From contig JANVCC010000040.1 in NCBI GenBank assembly GCA_025345505.1, positions 9,764,023 to 9,828,022 on the forward strand: a stretch of DNA of 64,000 nt. Reading direction: 5' to 3'. This stretch comes from Todiramphus chloris collaris (taxonomy: Eukaryota > Chordata > Aves > Coraciiformes > Alcedinidae). The position numbers and the translations under genes are program-made. Below are positions 1-11,869 of this stretch, in pieces. Every line of letters begins with the position of its first letter. Within the stretch, counting starts at the first letter, position 1. The notes beneath the pieces are model-generated. The model was given only the letters and a program-made list of their open reading frames with translations, was not told the DNA's origin and ran no database searches.

Positions 1-2796
1 CTCCTGTAATTCCATTTGATATAGTCAATGAGGAAGTGTATGGCTCTATATATCTTAATTTTCCTATCTGTAAATGTGGGTGAATGCTTTTGGTATGTAA
101 TTATTACCCACAGGTTCTGAGATGTTTCAAATCTTTACAGCGCTTTGATGTTAGGGAGCCTATTTGTTGACACATGGAATATCTGTGCAGTAAGAGGTTT
201 TAGAGAAGTTTTAAGCTTTCATCCAAGAGTGGGTGGAAAAACATTGTATGTATATTATATGTTTAATCTTGTTTTCAGCTTTCTTTTAAGTGTAAGAATT
301 TGCCTATCACTTTTCACCCAGCAATTACCTGTGTTCTGCTGAAAGACCAAACAACTTCTAAAACTTTGCCTTTAAAAAAAACCCCAAGAGTTGGCCTGAA
401 TATTGAAAAGCCCTTTAAGTCAGTTTGAATGCAGTCCCTTGGTTATCTACCCAACTACGACGGATGAGTGGCGATGATAAGGGTGATGTCTGTCATGCAC
501 TCTGAACACACCAAACATTTCACAGACTTCTTACAATGTCATTTTAATTGTTCTCAGCTCTCCTTTTCCAGTGGTGAGGTGGTTTGCATTGATTTGTAGC
601 TAGAAACATGACCAGTATGCTGTTCTGGATGTACCTATGTAGCTGGCTGGACCTGTACCCGTAGGTCAGCTTTATACGGTGGTTGGGTGGTGGATGCTGT
701 TGTGTTGCCTGGAGGAGGCTGCCCCAGGCCCTTCAGGGCTGTTGGTGCTTCCATGGCACCGGGAGACCGAAACTAGGGGTTGTCAGGGCATGTGCTGACT
801 GTTGTGCTTACATATGAAACCTGTCTTACTGGGGCTGTGTGTTTCCCATGCAGGCAGTTCCCTTATGGGAACAGAGAATGCACGTGGTGTATAGTTAGCA
901 TGACTCACCTTCATGTATGTGGAAGAAGGAGCCATTGGAAAGCTGTTGAGAAATGTCCTGAAGCCCGCTGTTCAGGAAAAAAAAAACACTTCAGAAAAGA
1001 TGTTGTTACTAAGAAAGGTCGATATTTACAGTAAATGTACTTGGCAGCTCTGTGTGGATGTGACAGCTTAAAGCTTGTGGCATTAAAACCTGTTGCTCGA
1101 GGTCTGGAGAGCACGGCCAGTGTGCTCTTCTGATGGTAATGACTGGTGCAATGAGAGGTGACTTGGTGGAGTGATTAACGAGGTTGACATGGTTTCAGGA
1201 GGCTTTGGTTCTCTCTCGGGCTTCCCAATTAATCCATTGCATGAGAAGTCTTTTTTTTTTTTTCTTTTATCTCTGTTTGCCCCGGGCAGGAAGTATCTCA
1301 GTGTGCAGTTGCATGGTGCTTACTGCAGTGAGGTTTTGATCTCAATTAAACAATCTAGACAAAGAAACTATAACGACCTGTGATTATGCAGTTGATTGTA
1401 GCATGGCTGCAATGATGGAGGCTGTTCCTAAATAATGCTTGTGCTGTAAAGCAGGCTTGTGAGGGGGTGTTGTCTTTGGGTCTTGGAGCACGTGGTCGCA
1501 GAGCTGTGGGCTGCAGCAGCTGTGGCACTGCCTTTCATACACTGAAAATCAGAAGTGGAAAAGAGATCTGTTAGGTCATTCATTTTGTTGGCTCTTGACA
1601 GAATTATTCCTGGTGCTATGCTCTCACTGGAGCCTGATCCTGTCTAGTTCTGAATAATCCAAGCCCTAGTGCTTCTGCTACCTTGTCCTTGGAAAAAAAA
1701 CATTTCAGTGTCTAATAGACCTTCTCGGTAGGAAACTCAAACTCAATTGAGTCCAGTAACGGCTGCGTATTATTCCTTGAACCATCTGAAACAGTTCCAC
1801 CTCTGTCTTGGGTGCTGTGCAACTGAAATCCCTCGAGCTTGCTGAACCAAGCTCTTCAGTCACCATTTTGGTCCAATTGCTTTGCTGTTTAATCTTTTCT
1901 TGTGACTCTAGCCCCCTAGGCCCAGAGATTCCCCTGTAGCCATCCAGAGTGCTCAGGCAAAAAATAGAGGGGGACTGGTCTTCATTTACACTGAGTCCTT
2001 TTTTTGTACTTGTCTGACTGAAAAGGTCTTTAAAAGTGAGTGTATTGTGCTGTTTCTCTAACATCAATTTATAAATGGGCTATTTTCACAAAGTACGGTA
2101 AGAACCATTTCATTAAAATCACAGCTTTGGTCCCCACTTCCTGGATTCATGTATTTATCAACAAATCTCTCTTTTTTGTTTGATAGGTTTGGGTTTTTTT
2201 CTCCCCTAACATGCATATTCCCATTCCTCGTTGCTGTAAAGGAAAGTTTTAAAGAGGAGAAAAAAAAAAAAATTAGGTCTTGAAAGCTCCGAGACCATTA
2301 GAACAAATCATAATAAAAATGTTGGGTTTTTTTCTTTTTTTTTTTTTTTTTTTCTTCCTGTATTTCATCAGTCTAAGCTCTTTGCAGTCTGGTTCATGAG
2401 CTCTTGAAGCTGGCAGCAGTTACTGGTTCTGGCATGATGGGGCATCAGCCCCTGGAGCACGTGGTGCTGCAGCTCTGCCCGCTCCAGCTGATGACACCAT
2501 GGGGGTTTCCTGTGGTCACTTGGAGGTGAGATGCAGTTGGTGTATTTCTCAGGTAGTCCTGTGATACGTAGGAGACTGCACAAGTAAGTGTTGCTGAACT
2601 GGAGCAGTAACCCAAAAAATTAATAAGGACCAAGTTACTGGTAAACATGGAGGACAATAAACCATGCATACTCGTCTCTGGCAAAATGATTGTTTTCATC
2701 TCTGTGTAGGGCCTTGGGAAGAGTGTGAAACTTCCATCCCAGGCACCACTTCAATCTAGGGAACTCCTGATCCTGTTTCCGCTTGAGGTATTCAGA
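1..2796. other. Unique non-coding sequence, no gene seen
   Basis: No frame on either strand gives a recognisable protein. The open frames are short, overlap each other on opposite strands and often begin at TTG or GTG rather than ATG. Homopolymer tracts occur at about 1253-1264 (T), 2262-2273 (A) and 2327-2353 (T). I see no repeat family here before the CR1 copy that begins near 2797. Confidence 0.7.
2327..2353. repeat. T-rich homopolymer tract
   Basis: This is a run of T interrupted only by a single C at 2334. It is probably a simple low-complexity tract and not a retroposon tail, because no polyadenylation signal or recognisable element body lies next to it on the minus strand. Confidence 0.85.
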
Positions 2797-3050
2797 GACC
2801 TACTGGTGAGAGTCCTGTGGAGGATCCGAAGATGCTGAGGGGACTGGAGCATCTCTGTGCTGAGGAAAGGCTGAGAGCCCTGGGGCTGTGCAGCTGGAGA
2901 AGAGCAGGCTGAGAGGGGAGCTGAGCGATGCTGAGCAAGAGCTAAAGGGCCCCGGGGGGCAAGAGGATGGGGCCAGACTCTTCTCAGTGGTGACCAGCGA
3001 CAGGACAAGGGACAACGGGCACAAACTGGAACCCAGGAGGTTCCATGTGC
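2797..3050 (+). repeat. CR1 LINE fragment, 3' truncated
   Basis: The text matches the familiar bird CR1 region downstream of the reverse transcriptase domain. It includes a 'gagagtcctgtggagga' segment, the 'gaggggactggagcat' segment, 'gaggaaaggctgag' and 'aggatggggccagactctt'. It then runs to 'aacccaggaggttccat', where similarity to CR1 stops, so the last 200-250 bp and the family's 3' tail are absent. The copy shares long near-identical stretches with the CR1 at 46620-47297, so both belong to the same or a close subfamily. The reading frames across it are CR1 remnants and not a gene. Boundaries are approximate to about 10 bp. Confidence 0.9.
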
Positions 3051-3341
3051 CACAAAGGTCTGTGAAGAACAATACTGACTGCAAAAAAAGTTGACCTTTA
3101 GAATGGTCCCTTACAGATAAATTACATTTGAGTCCCCTGTCCCATCAGCACCCAAAAGCAAAGGTAGACAAGTAAATCCACCAGGGTCATGTCATATTTC
3201 TGTCTTGAATATTCTGAATCACTTTCCTGTGAATAATATCTGTGGTGAGCCTTAAATTATGCAATAAAGTGTTTCTACTATCAAATTATTTTTTAAAAGT
3301 AGCCTAATTATAGATTGCACAGTGGAATCTGAAGAAGCCAC

Positions 3342-3365
3342 CAAAGGGCTTTACAAAGCCCTTTG
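3342..3365. repeat. Perfect inverted repeat (11-bp arms, 2-base spacer)
   Basis: The left arm caaagggcttt (3342-3352) is separated by 'ac' from its exact reverse complement aaagccctttg (3355-3365). The arms pair at all 11 positions. Flanking bases do not extend the symmetry. It could form a small cruciform or be a dimeric protein-binding site. No function can be assigned from sequence alone. Confidence 0.9.
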
Positions 3366-3619
3366 CAACAATTAGTCCCAAATTAAAGTTTCTAGAGCCA
3401 AGTTCTGCTTTCCAACAAGGGAGGGAAAGCTGGTCTGTGATTTCTGCAGGGTGTGGATGTACCTGCACCAGGTCTCTGATTAACACTTTGTCTTCTGACC
3501 CTTAGAAACAAGTTACCTGCTAGCCTGCAAGAGTTAAAATGTGGCGGTACACAGGCTGGTGAGCACATGAAAACCTGAGAGCACAGTCCGGCTCAGCTGG
3601 TGGGAGTGAGGGGGAAGGT

Positions 3620-3720
3620 GTGCGTGAGCGCGCGCTGAGCGAGCTGGTGGAGGTAGGCAACAGATGGCTGAACCCTGCACCCCAGCGTGCACGTGAGCAC
3701 GTGGAAAATGACGACACGGT
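3620..3720. other. Short CpG-dense patch
   Basis: Roughly ten CpG dinucleotides fall within about 100 bases, including a gcgcgc run near 3629 and several cacgtg or acgtg elements near 3690-3703. This is well above the CpG-poor surroundings. It is too short for a standard CpG island. No transcription start signal was identified. Confidence 0.5.
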
Positions 3721-4428
3721 GATTTTAGCTCAAAACTATGTGGACTTGGAAGCAATGTCATTTTCTTTCATGCATCTTTTATCTGAGAGTTGGCACATTG
3801 TGTTGTGCATAGAAATTAAGAAGATGACTTGGGGCTCTCTTCTGTCGTCACTTACGTGGTGTGTAACTCAATATTTTGTTTATTTATGGGAAAATTCTTT
3901 TCTGCAGCTCCACAAAGATTGTGCGAGAGCAAAGGAAGCATGAGGAAGGAGAGGGCCAGCCCCCTCTGCCCCAAAGTGAGAGCACTGAAAAAACAAAACC
4001 TGGCACCCAGGCTGCGGCTGACTGAAAGCATCTTTCATTTGTGCATTAAAGCCAACGAATCCCTGGCCTCCTCTCTCCCAGCCTACCCTTGGCATCAGAC
4101 AGCTCGCCAGAAAAGTACAGGCCATAGGAAAATAAACGGTGCGTGTATGAGTAACTCTGATCTATCAGAAGCCAGTAGCAATTAAAACGTTTTGCTCGTA
4201 TCTGATGAGCACAACGTGTCTCTCCTGTCTGCTGTTGGCTGTAAGCAGGCCCTCGTAAAAACGAGAGAAGGCGTCGCAGTGTTTGAGTGGGTACGAGAGA
4301 GAAAACCCGTCCTTTTGGCACTCCATTGGCACACCAGAGCGCAGCTGAGAATAGTCCCGGGCTCTGTGGCTGCAGAGCTTTAGTGACTTTCAGATTATCT
4401 GGCTATATCGTGTCCTTTTTCCTTGCAG

Positions 4429-4451
4429 CTGAGAGCTTCTCTCGCTGTCAG
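4429..4451 (+). other. Possible 23-base microexon (speculative)
   Basis: A strong acceptor (pyrimidine-rich tgtcctttttccttgcag ending at 4428) is followed after only 23 bases by a consensus donor, CAG|GTATGT (GT at 4452). The signals look good, but acceptor and donor pairs like this arise by chance in non-coding vertebrate DNA, and a 23-base exon gives almost no protein information. There is no other support. Confidence 0.15.
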
Positions 4452-7400
4452 GTATGTTCCTTTCACGAGGAAAAGCTCTGCGCTGAGCGTTTTAGGGCAG
4501 AAGACTCTAGTTAAGGTTGCCAAATTCTTCCAGGTGGTTAGATTATATTTCTAGGCACAAGGCTGGGCTGGTTAATGGTCTTTGAGCGTCACTGTGCCAG
4601 AGTAGTAATGACAGAGGCACTCTGCAATTCCTGCCTTGTGTTTGAGGATTCAGATATAACCTTAGGGGTATAAAATGCTTTGGCTCGGTAAAAAGGCTAA
4701 TACGGACAAGTCACAAAACCTCAAGCTGAGGAAAGGAACATTGACTCTACAAAGAAAGAAAAATATTTATTTAAGAAAGACGCTGCCTAGAATTTGCTTG
4801 TCTGAAAGAAGCTGAGGGAATTTGATGTGATGGGCTCAAAACCATCAAGATAATCAGGACATGGTCCTGATCAAGGACAAAAGAGTCCCCCCTGCCAGTC
4901 CTAGCCTACCTGCCCCTGCTGCTGCCATCACCCGGAGGACTATCACAGCCTTCAGAAAAACCTCGTCAGACCTATTTCAGTGGTGTTTGAGTTCTAACTG
5001 GCCCTGTCCTCTAAACCTTGAGGGGACGGGTTATTTTTATAATAAAATAACTAGATTATCCAGGTGTCAGAAGTCCCCTGACAGCCTCAGTGAAAACATC
5101 AGCCAACACTAATTTCAGGCCAACCGCAACTACCAAACGACCGATAAATTTTCGCCCGTAAATCTGTGTTTGCTGGCTTGTCCCACTGCAGTGACTGTTT
5201 CTCCATTAGAATAGTACTTGGATCATCTCAGGTGTTCAGATCATGAGTATGTGTTACTTCAGTGCTGGCAGCAAAGGATTGACCCTTTCCTCCCATTCAG
5301 CCCAGCAAACCATTGGCAGAAAAACCAATTTCTACAGGGACAGTGGAAAAGCCAGTGAGGGAGCTGAAGTCACACTGAGTTTGTGTTAATATCCCTAAAT
5401 CCTCTTATTTTTTATTTCTTCAGCATTCTTGACATAGAATGATAAGAATTGCAGTTGAAGTGTAACCCCCTTTCTTCTTTCTTTAAAGTGTTAAAATTAT
5501 ATGTTAGAAAGCAGAAGCTCTGTTTATGTGCCCCCTTGTCAAGCAGTGATGCTGTATATGGTGGTACCAGGTGGGTACCCGGCTGAATTGTGGTGGTCCT
5601 TCAGGACACTCTGTGGAGGAGGTTCCCAGGCTGGCCTCGCTGCTCTGGCCAGGGAAAAATGGCTGTGTAAAGGCACAAGGTTTACGTGGATCTGAAAGTG
5701 CATTGCATCATCAGGGGCTCTGGCTCCAGCCTGAGTGGAATGTCAGGGCTGGGGTTATAATCACTGCTTACTACCAGAAGCAGTGGCTGGAGCACAGATC
5801 TCTGCATGAGCTTCATCCAGGTTAACTCAAAACAAATGTAAATGAAGGAAAAGATACTGTGGGCCATTCCATGAAGCACAGCATCTGTGGGCTGGTGCCA
5901 GCCTGGAGCTGCGTGCCATGCAGATGTGGTGGCCCAGATCTACAAAGAGCTGTGTCACAGTGTGTGAGCAGGTTTTTGTGCCATGAGCCATGCCATCATC
6001 TCGGTCAGATTCTTGGTCACATTGGGAAGTTATTTCGAGTTATTGCTGCAAGGAAGAGGTGGGGAAGTGGCAATAGTTCACATCAATACAGATATCTCTT
6101 TATTTTTTTCACTCCTATTCAAGCCATGAAAGGATTTATAAGGAGGATGTGCCATTTATCAAAGGTGTTTTTAAAATAGAGTTGATGTAAGCATGCAGAT
6201 AGCTCAGACCGTGCAGTGTTGTCAGGGACTAAACACTAACCTGTGTCATCTGCTAACTTACAAAGAAGGTGCTTACATCCCTATGCCTCCACCCTTGTTC
6301 TTCACTGTCTTCGCTTTGGGTCTGTTTCATTCCCTCAGACAGTGCCTGACTTGAACACAGTAAACCTCCTGAGTGGCCTGAAGCCCTGGTGGCACGGCTG
6401 TAAAGCTCACAGCCCTGTTTCTTTAGAGAGTATGCTCTTGGCATGTTGTTTGGCTGCCTGGTTTCTGATCCAGAAGGTGACCTCCAGGCAAAACTGATGG
6501 CCATGGCAAAGCATTTGTCTGTCATCTGGTTACACAGATAGGCAAGTGACCCAGGGGAGGATGGAGCTCTGTCCATGTTGGCTTTGTTTGCTTTTGTGCT
6601 GTTTCATTTAAATTTAGCTACTTAGGATTTCACAGGAGCTGGACGTACAGCCATGAGAGAGAAGAAAGCTTTGAGGTCCTGATCTGTAGCCTTGAATGGG
6701 ACATTGGTTATGGGTGTCTGGGAAACTCTTCTAACATCCTGAGAGGGTTAGCACCTTCTGCAGTTATTTCTGAGCCCTTATGGTGACGTGATTGGCATCC
6801 ATGGGACAGAATGGTCGTTGTCTTTGGGGCCAGTATATGTCAGTGTGTTTAGATGTGTTCACTGAGTTCGGGAGTGTTGGTCCTGGAGTACCAGCAGAGC
6901 TGTTCCACCCTGGTTATTGGATGCACAGCAGTAAATCAATTTGCAGTTGAATGATATCCTGTCTCCCAGGTGACAACTGACCACAGAGTAGCTGCTTATT
7001 CTAGAATCTGTCTTTATGTTTGCAATAATGAGAAATTTCGCAGTGAAACTTAAAAAAAAACCCCCGAACACATTAAAAATTACATTAAAACTGGTGATCA
7101 TCTGATTCTGTTTTGATGAACTCATATTTTCCAATGAAAATGATTTAATGAAAATGGATACGAGCATCACTTTCACTAGTGTAGTAAAATAGCCCCACAG
7201 GTTTTTCACTGACTTTAGTTTATGGCAGGTATTTTAAAAGCCCAGGCTTGCCCTTCACAAGGAAATAAAACTGAAAAGCTGTGATTTCCAAAGTTAACGT
7301 GCGCCAGTTCAGTGTGTTTCAGCTTAACCCTTTGAGCCCCATAGGGCTGGTGCAGGGAGCTCCCTCTGCCTGTCTGCCGCTTCCTGTAGTGATTTCATTT

Positions 7401-8189
7401 CATACAAATTCAAACATTAAGTAGCCCATGGAGGAAACTGGCAGGCCAAATTCTGCAGAGCCTGCCCATGCAATTAACTCTGCTGTCAACAAGCGAGCGG
7501 GGAGCAGAGCCGCAGGCAGCCAAGGTTTCTGCTGAAGAAGGCTCTGCACACATACCAGCAGCCCTCGCCTGCTGGGCGGGCAGCCAACGCGTCCTGCCCG
7601 CAATGAGGATGGGCACCTCGATGCCATCACAACTTTGGTCTAGATCCATCAAATTATGGCCCACCAAAGGGCAGCACCTCCTTGAATAATAATGAAATTA
7701 AGCACAGGGTTAAAGCTAGAAGCGTGCACCGGCACTTCCCTGCTTCATAAATCTACTGAATGAAATATTAAAAGGTTCTCTTAACAAGGATGAGGTGTTA
7801 ACTCCCAGGAGGAACAAGAAAAATAGGCAAAACGATTTTAGAAATTCCGAGTGGATGCCAACACGGTGTTGGTAACAGTTCTCCAGGGAGTTTGGAATGA
7901 TAGAATACCCACCAGACCTGGCACATGGAGAGGCGAAGTGATGCGCGGTTCAGGGTGCTGCAGCGCAGGGGGATGTACGTACAGGACAGCCCCATGTAGT
8001 CACTTGGGCCCTACAGGAATATGTGTTTTCCTGGCTTCAGCTCACAGCTCTGATCACAGAGAAGAGCCCATGGAGCTCAGACCATGGCTTTGCAGATCTG
8101 GCAAAGGCTTCGAGAGAAACGTCTACCAGGTAGACATAGCCTAGGTTTAATAACATGGCAAGATTTCACTTCACATGCTTGCCTTCTAG

Positions 8190-9068
8190 TTTCCTTTTTT
8201 TGGTTTTTTTTTTTTTGTAGACAACCCCCTGGGAGCCTCAACTTCTTTTTTTTTTTTGAGCTGCAAACAGAGTATTTCAGTGCAAACCCCAAATACTTTG
8301 ATCTGGAAGTGCTGCCAATGCATTATGCAGGAGCTCTGGATGAGCTGCCTTGTGCTTGTTTTAATTTCTGTACGGGCAGAACTTGTAAGGGCAAGTTCTT
8401 TGTCCCACCAAGCACACGTAACCAAGAGGGGGCAATGGGCTGCACCATGGGTGATGGAGCTATTCGAACCCCAAAAGGATGTGGATGCTCAAGGCTCGGA
8501 GGCGGTGGGTTGGCACATCCCCAGGTGCCCAGGCTCTCTTGGCAGCCCTGGGGCTAAACAAAAACCAGCTGAGATCCCTCCCTCAGTCTGCATTCTTTGT
8601 CATACCCCTAGTCCTGGCTTGTTCACGCTACTGAGCCTGCATGGGGCAAGACCACGCAGGTTAAGCATCCCAGTTCCAGCAAAGAGAAATTTCTTCAAAG
8701 TGAATTATAGTAATGAGATCACTTCTCTTTCTGAAAAAGTTCCTTCTCAGAGAGAGACAAACGATGACCCTTGGCTGAATGGACACAAGGGATCTTTTGG
8801 GGAAACCGTTGAGATCTCTCTGGACTTGGAACAAGGTTTCTCTTGTTGCCCCCCCCCTCCCCCAAGAAAAATTCACTCTGCTCCTCCAATGCCAAAGCAG
8901 ATTTTTGTACAAGCTGACAGTTGTCTCTTCCCTTGCCTCCCACTCCCTGACTTTCAAAGGAAAAAAAAAAAAGTAACATTCCTGTTCTTACTTATTTATT
9001 TGGGGGGTTCCACAGCTGTCAATGTATTGGGAATAGTTACAAAAAAAATCCGTACAAAGCTTTTGTAA
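8190..9068 (+). other. Longest open frame in the window, function unknown
   Basis: The frame is free of stops from just after a TAG at 8187 to a TAA at 9066-9068, giving 293 codons. The first ATG is at 8325, which would give 247 codons. The translation matches nothing I know. Points in favour of a real exon are its length and a very strong splice-acceptor-like tract ending in gtag at 8217-8220, inside the open frame. Points against are the homopolymers it crosses (T runs at 8202-8257, C8 near 8850, A12 near 8960), the lack of domain-like patterning, and overlapping open frames on both strands. It may be chance, a lineage-specific transcript or the end of a non-coding RNA. Confidence 0.15.
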
Positions 9069-11186
9069 TTCTGAAGGCCAGGGGTCACCAGTGGGAAGCA
9101 GAGGACTTGTCTATTAACAATCATCATACTCACCAAAAGTTGCACGATAACATTACTTGGGTTTTTCAACTAATTTGTCTGCTGTTCACTGTTTACGCAG
9201 GAATCTGGTTTAAAACTCTATGCGGTAATATAATTGACTGAAGAACCATAATGTAACCAGAAAATGAATCAGAAGGAATTATTTTACAAACCCACCACTT
9301 AACTGCGAGCCGGTGGCAACCCGCAGTGGCCCTTTTCATCTGCTTATCTTCATTATGGCATTAGAGATACTGTCGGCTCTGCCAGGCTTTTCCTAACCCC
9401 ACAGGCACAAATTTCCTCTCTTATTTTTTTTTTCTCCTTCCTTTTGAGAAATGCAACTTTCTGCCAATATCTTAATCTCTTTATTAGAGAAAGCAAATAA
9501 TAATTGATGGCAATGAATAAATAAGACTCAATAACCCATATGCTGTTTATGATCTCAGGAGAGGAGGGGGCAAGGTAGGAGAAAGTTGCAATTTTAGTTG
9601 GTCCTACGCTCAGCTTAATGCAGCCTCACTTGTATAAATGAAATTACGCTGATCTATCCCAAAATCTTGCTCTTGGCTCTGCTGTCCCAAGGTGCTAAAC
9701 ACCTTCCCTGTGGTGAGAGCTGTTGGGAGCTGCCTGTGCCAGCCCGGTCTCGTCATTCTCGAGTACTGAGGCATCACTGGTAACAGACTGTGTTTGGGAA
9801 GTCTGGACTTTATTGAAAAAGGGCAGAATGTTCTTGTTCCAGGAAAAATTTTTCCAGTTCTTGACGGTAGCAAGAAGCATATGAAAATATTGGGAAAGGA
9901 TCTTTAGTATAGGCAAATGTATCCAGTGTGGATTTTTTCCTCTTAAATGGGAAATGTGTGCAGAATGTACATTGTAAAATCACAAATTATTATGAAAGCG
10001 GATATGTTGACTTAAGGCAGGCAGGTCCAACTTAGCTCTGTATCTACCTTGAGAGTTTTAAATTACCTTCACATGCTGCCTATCACTGGTGATGCCTTGG
10101 GCATATTATTCTGGGTGATTCACTACCACCCTGAACAGTGTAAAAGCCAGTTATACTTTCTTTTAAAATCACTAATTCATTTTCTTCACCCTGAATTGCC
10201 CCAGTATTTTCATACCTGTTCTTCCTCTGGCCTGTTCACTGAGTGTCTCAGGGACCAGCTGCACTCGTGTGCTGATGATCAGCTACCTTCTGTCCTACAC
10301 AGCCACCCTTAAAAGAAACCACATTCGAAGCTGTTCCCTGTTCACATCATCACTTGAATTCTGCTGTGAGTCCGTTCCGAGCAGTGATGGCTAAATCCAT
10401 GAAAACCGGTGAAAAATTTGGATTTTTGAATCCAGAATTAATGCTGAAGGTCCAACTGCAGTGTCTTTGTAAGATCAGAACAACTGTAAGTATGTTGTGA
10501 AACAACAAACAGTTTCTCCAGGCTCAAGTGGTGTGATTCATGAATTTCTATACACTCAGGGTCTGCGGTCTTGATCCAAATTCAGAGTAATTGCTGCACT
10601 GTGAATGTATCCTCTCCCCTGACAGTACAAAGCTTTTTTCCGTCAGAGGGAATGATAGGAGAAAATCATGTGAAACTGAACAACGGTTGGGTTTTCTTCA
10701 GCTGAGCAGAGAAGTATATACCATTTGCTAAGTAGTAAAAACCGTTTGCTAATCTGCTGCCATCTGCCTTTATTACTTCAGCCCCCCCAGCCAGACACTG
10801 CAACAGCCACTTTATTGCATGCGTTATATCAACTTTCAATTGTGCACCAAACAACTGTGTATAGAGACTGAGGACAACCAGCATTACTGTACTGAGAAGG
10901 TTATGGATCCTGAGGATTTAGCATTTTTCTGCAGATCTTGCACTGTTTTCCAGATTTTGCTTTTTTTTTTTTTTGTTTTTGTTCGAGTTCCGGAGCTCAT
11001 TTGGTTGCCGACATGACCGTAAGCTTCTTAATGTAAATCAACCCGCTGCTGTCTGCTGAGGCTGGAGACCAACTAAAACAATAGCACCAAGAGGTGTGAA
11101 TTTTCCCCCTTCATCTTAATAGACTGTTAACTTCAAAGTCTACTTGTGACCACTTAAAGGCTTAGTGTTAACCTCTCCTGCTACAG
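9069..11186. other. Unique non-coding sequence
   Basis: No gene or identifiable transposon was seen. The part at 9290-9560 is AT-rich with dense homeodomain-type cores and is listed separately. The rest has only short chance open frames and T tracts such as the one at 10963-10973. Confidence 0.65.
9290..9560. promoter_or_regulatory. Enhancer-like AT-rich block (conservation untested)
   Basis: The block is free of repeats. It carries several ATTA/TAAT cores, including an aataataattgatgg cluster near 9498-9512, a GATA-type site (cttatctt) near 9343-9350 and several A/T-rich motifs. This composition is typical of vertebrate conserved non-coding enhancers. I infer that role from composition only, because no alignment is available. 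Confidence 0.2.
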
Positions 11187-11306
11187 TATGTCCAACAAAT
11201 GCACTTGTTGTCCAGCCCCATATGGACATACCAGATGTTCCTGCCACTGGAGTGGACATTCCAGAGGAAATTGCTGCTGGCGGCACGGTCCAGAGGCAGG
11301 ACAAAG
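11187..11306 (+). other. Exon-like block, 120 bp, all three forward frames open
   Basis: The block begins after an acceptor-like tract (acctctcctgctacag, ending 11186) and ends at a consensus donor AAG|GTAAGA (GT at 11307). It is exactly 40 codons long. All three forward frames are open across it. One frame is rich in cysteine and another reads like an acidic, valine- and proline-rich segment. I recognise none of them. Two reverse-strand frames are also open over about 400 bp here (11140-11566), so the openness may simply reflect a local shortage of stop triplets. It could be a coding exon, a non-coding RNA exon or chance. Confidence 0.25.
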
Positions 11307-11869
11307 GTAAGAGGCTGGCCCAGTCCAGCCGTGGCCAGTACTGCCATTCTTTTTGAACTGCAGATGCCGGCTTTATAAACTGTCTCCAGCAATTCCTCGT
11401 GTGAATTACCACTTGTAACCATTTTTCCAGATTCCATAGGGATGTTGCTAAAATTGCTGAGCAATTTTTGCTCATCTGCATCCAATATTGAGAACTTGAA
11501 CAAGTCATGGAATATTTCCCCTCCCCAGGCAGAGAGAGAGGATTTGTAGACATATTTTCCTCTCATTTTCTGTAGAAATAGAAGATAAACATTGACTTAA
11601 TGTTTGTGCAAGGCCATCTATTTAAAACAAATCCAAAAGAATTCTGAAAAATGTAGGTAAGAATAAGCTTTTCTAAACAATACCAAAAGTACAAATCCCG
11701 TGCCCTTCTTTCTGTTACACTCCCATTTGGCCCAGGCTTACTCTGTGAAGCACACTTATTTTGCTTGTTCATCATGTGCCAAATGAGAACATGTTACTTG
11801 AACACCTATATATGCCTTAGAATTCATTTTTATTTATCAAGAGAAACTCTAGTTACCTGAAAGTCACTG
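11307..11869. other. Non-coding sequence between exon-like block and pyrimidine tract
   Basis: Reverse-strand frames that start at 11553 and 11566 end within or just upstream of the exon-like block. No known protein similarity is visible. Beyond 11570 the sequence is AT-rich and has nothing recognisable. Confidence 0.5.

Larger units (their letters stand above)
3051..8189. other. Unique non-coding sequence
   Basis: No recognisable gene or interspersed repeat was found. Notable pieces are a perfect palindrome at 3342-3365, a CpG-dense 100 bp at about 3620-3720, and a 23-base microexon-like block at 4429-4451. The remaining open frames (for example 3620-3943 and 6253-6576) are short and overlap frames on the opposite strand. 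Confidence 0.65.
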
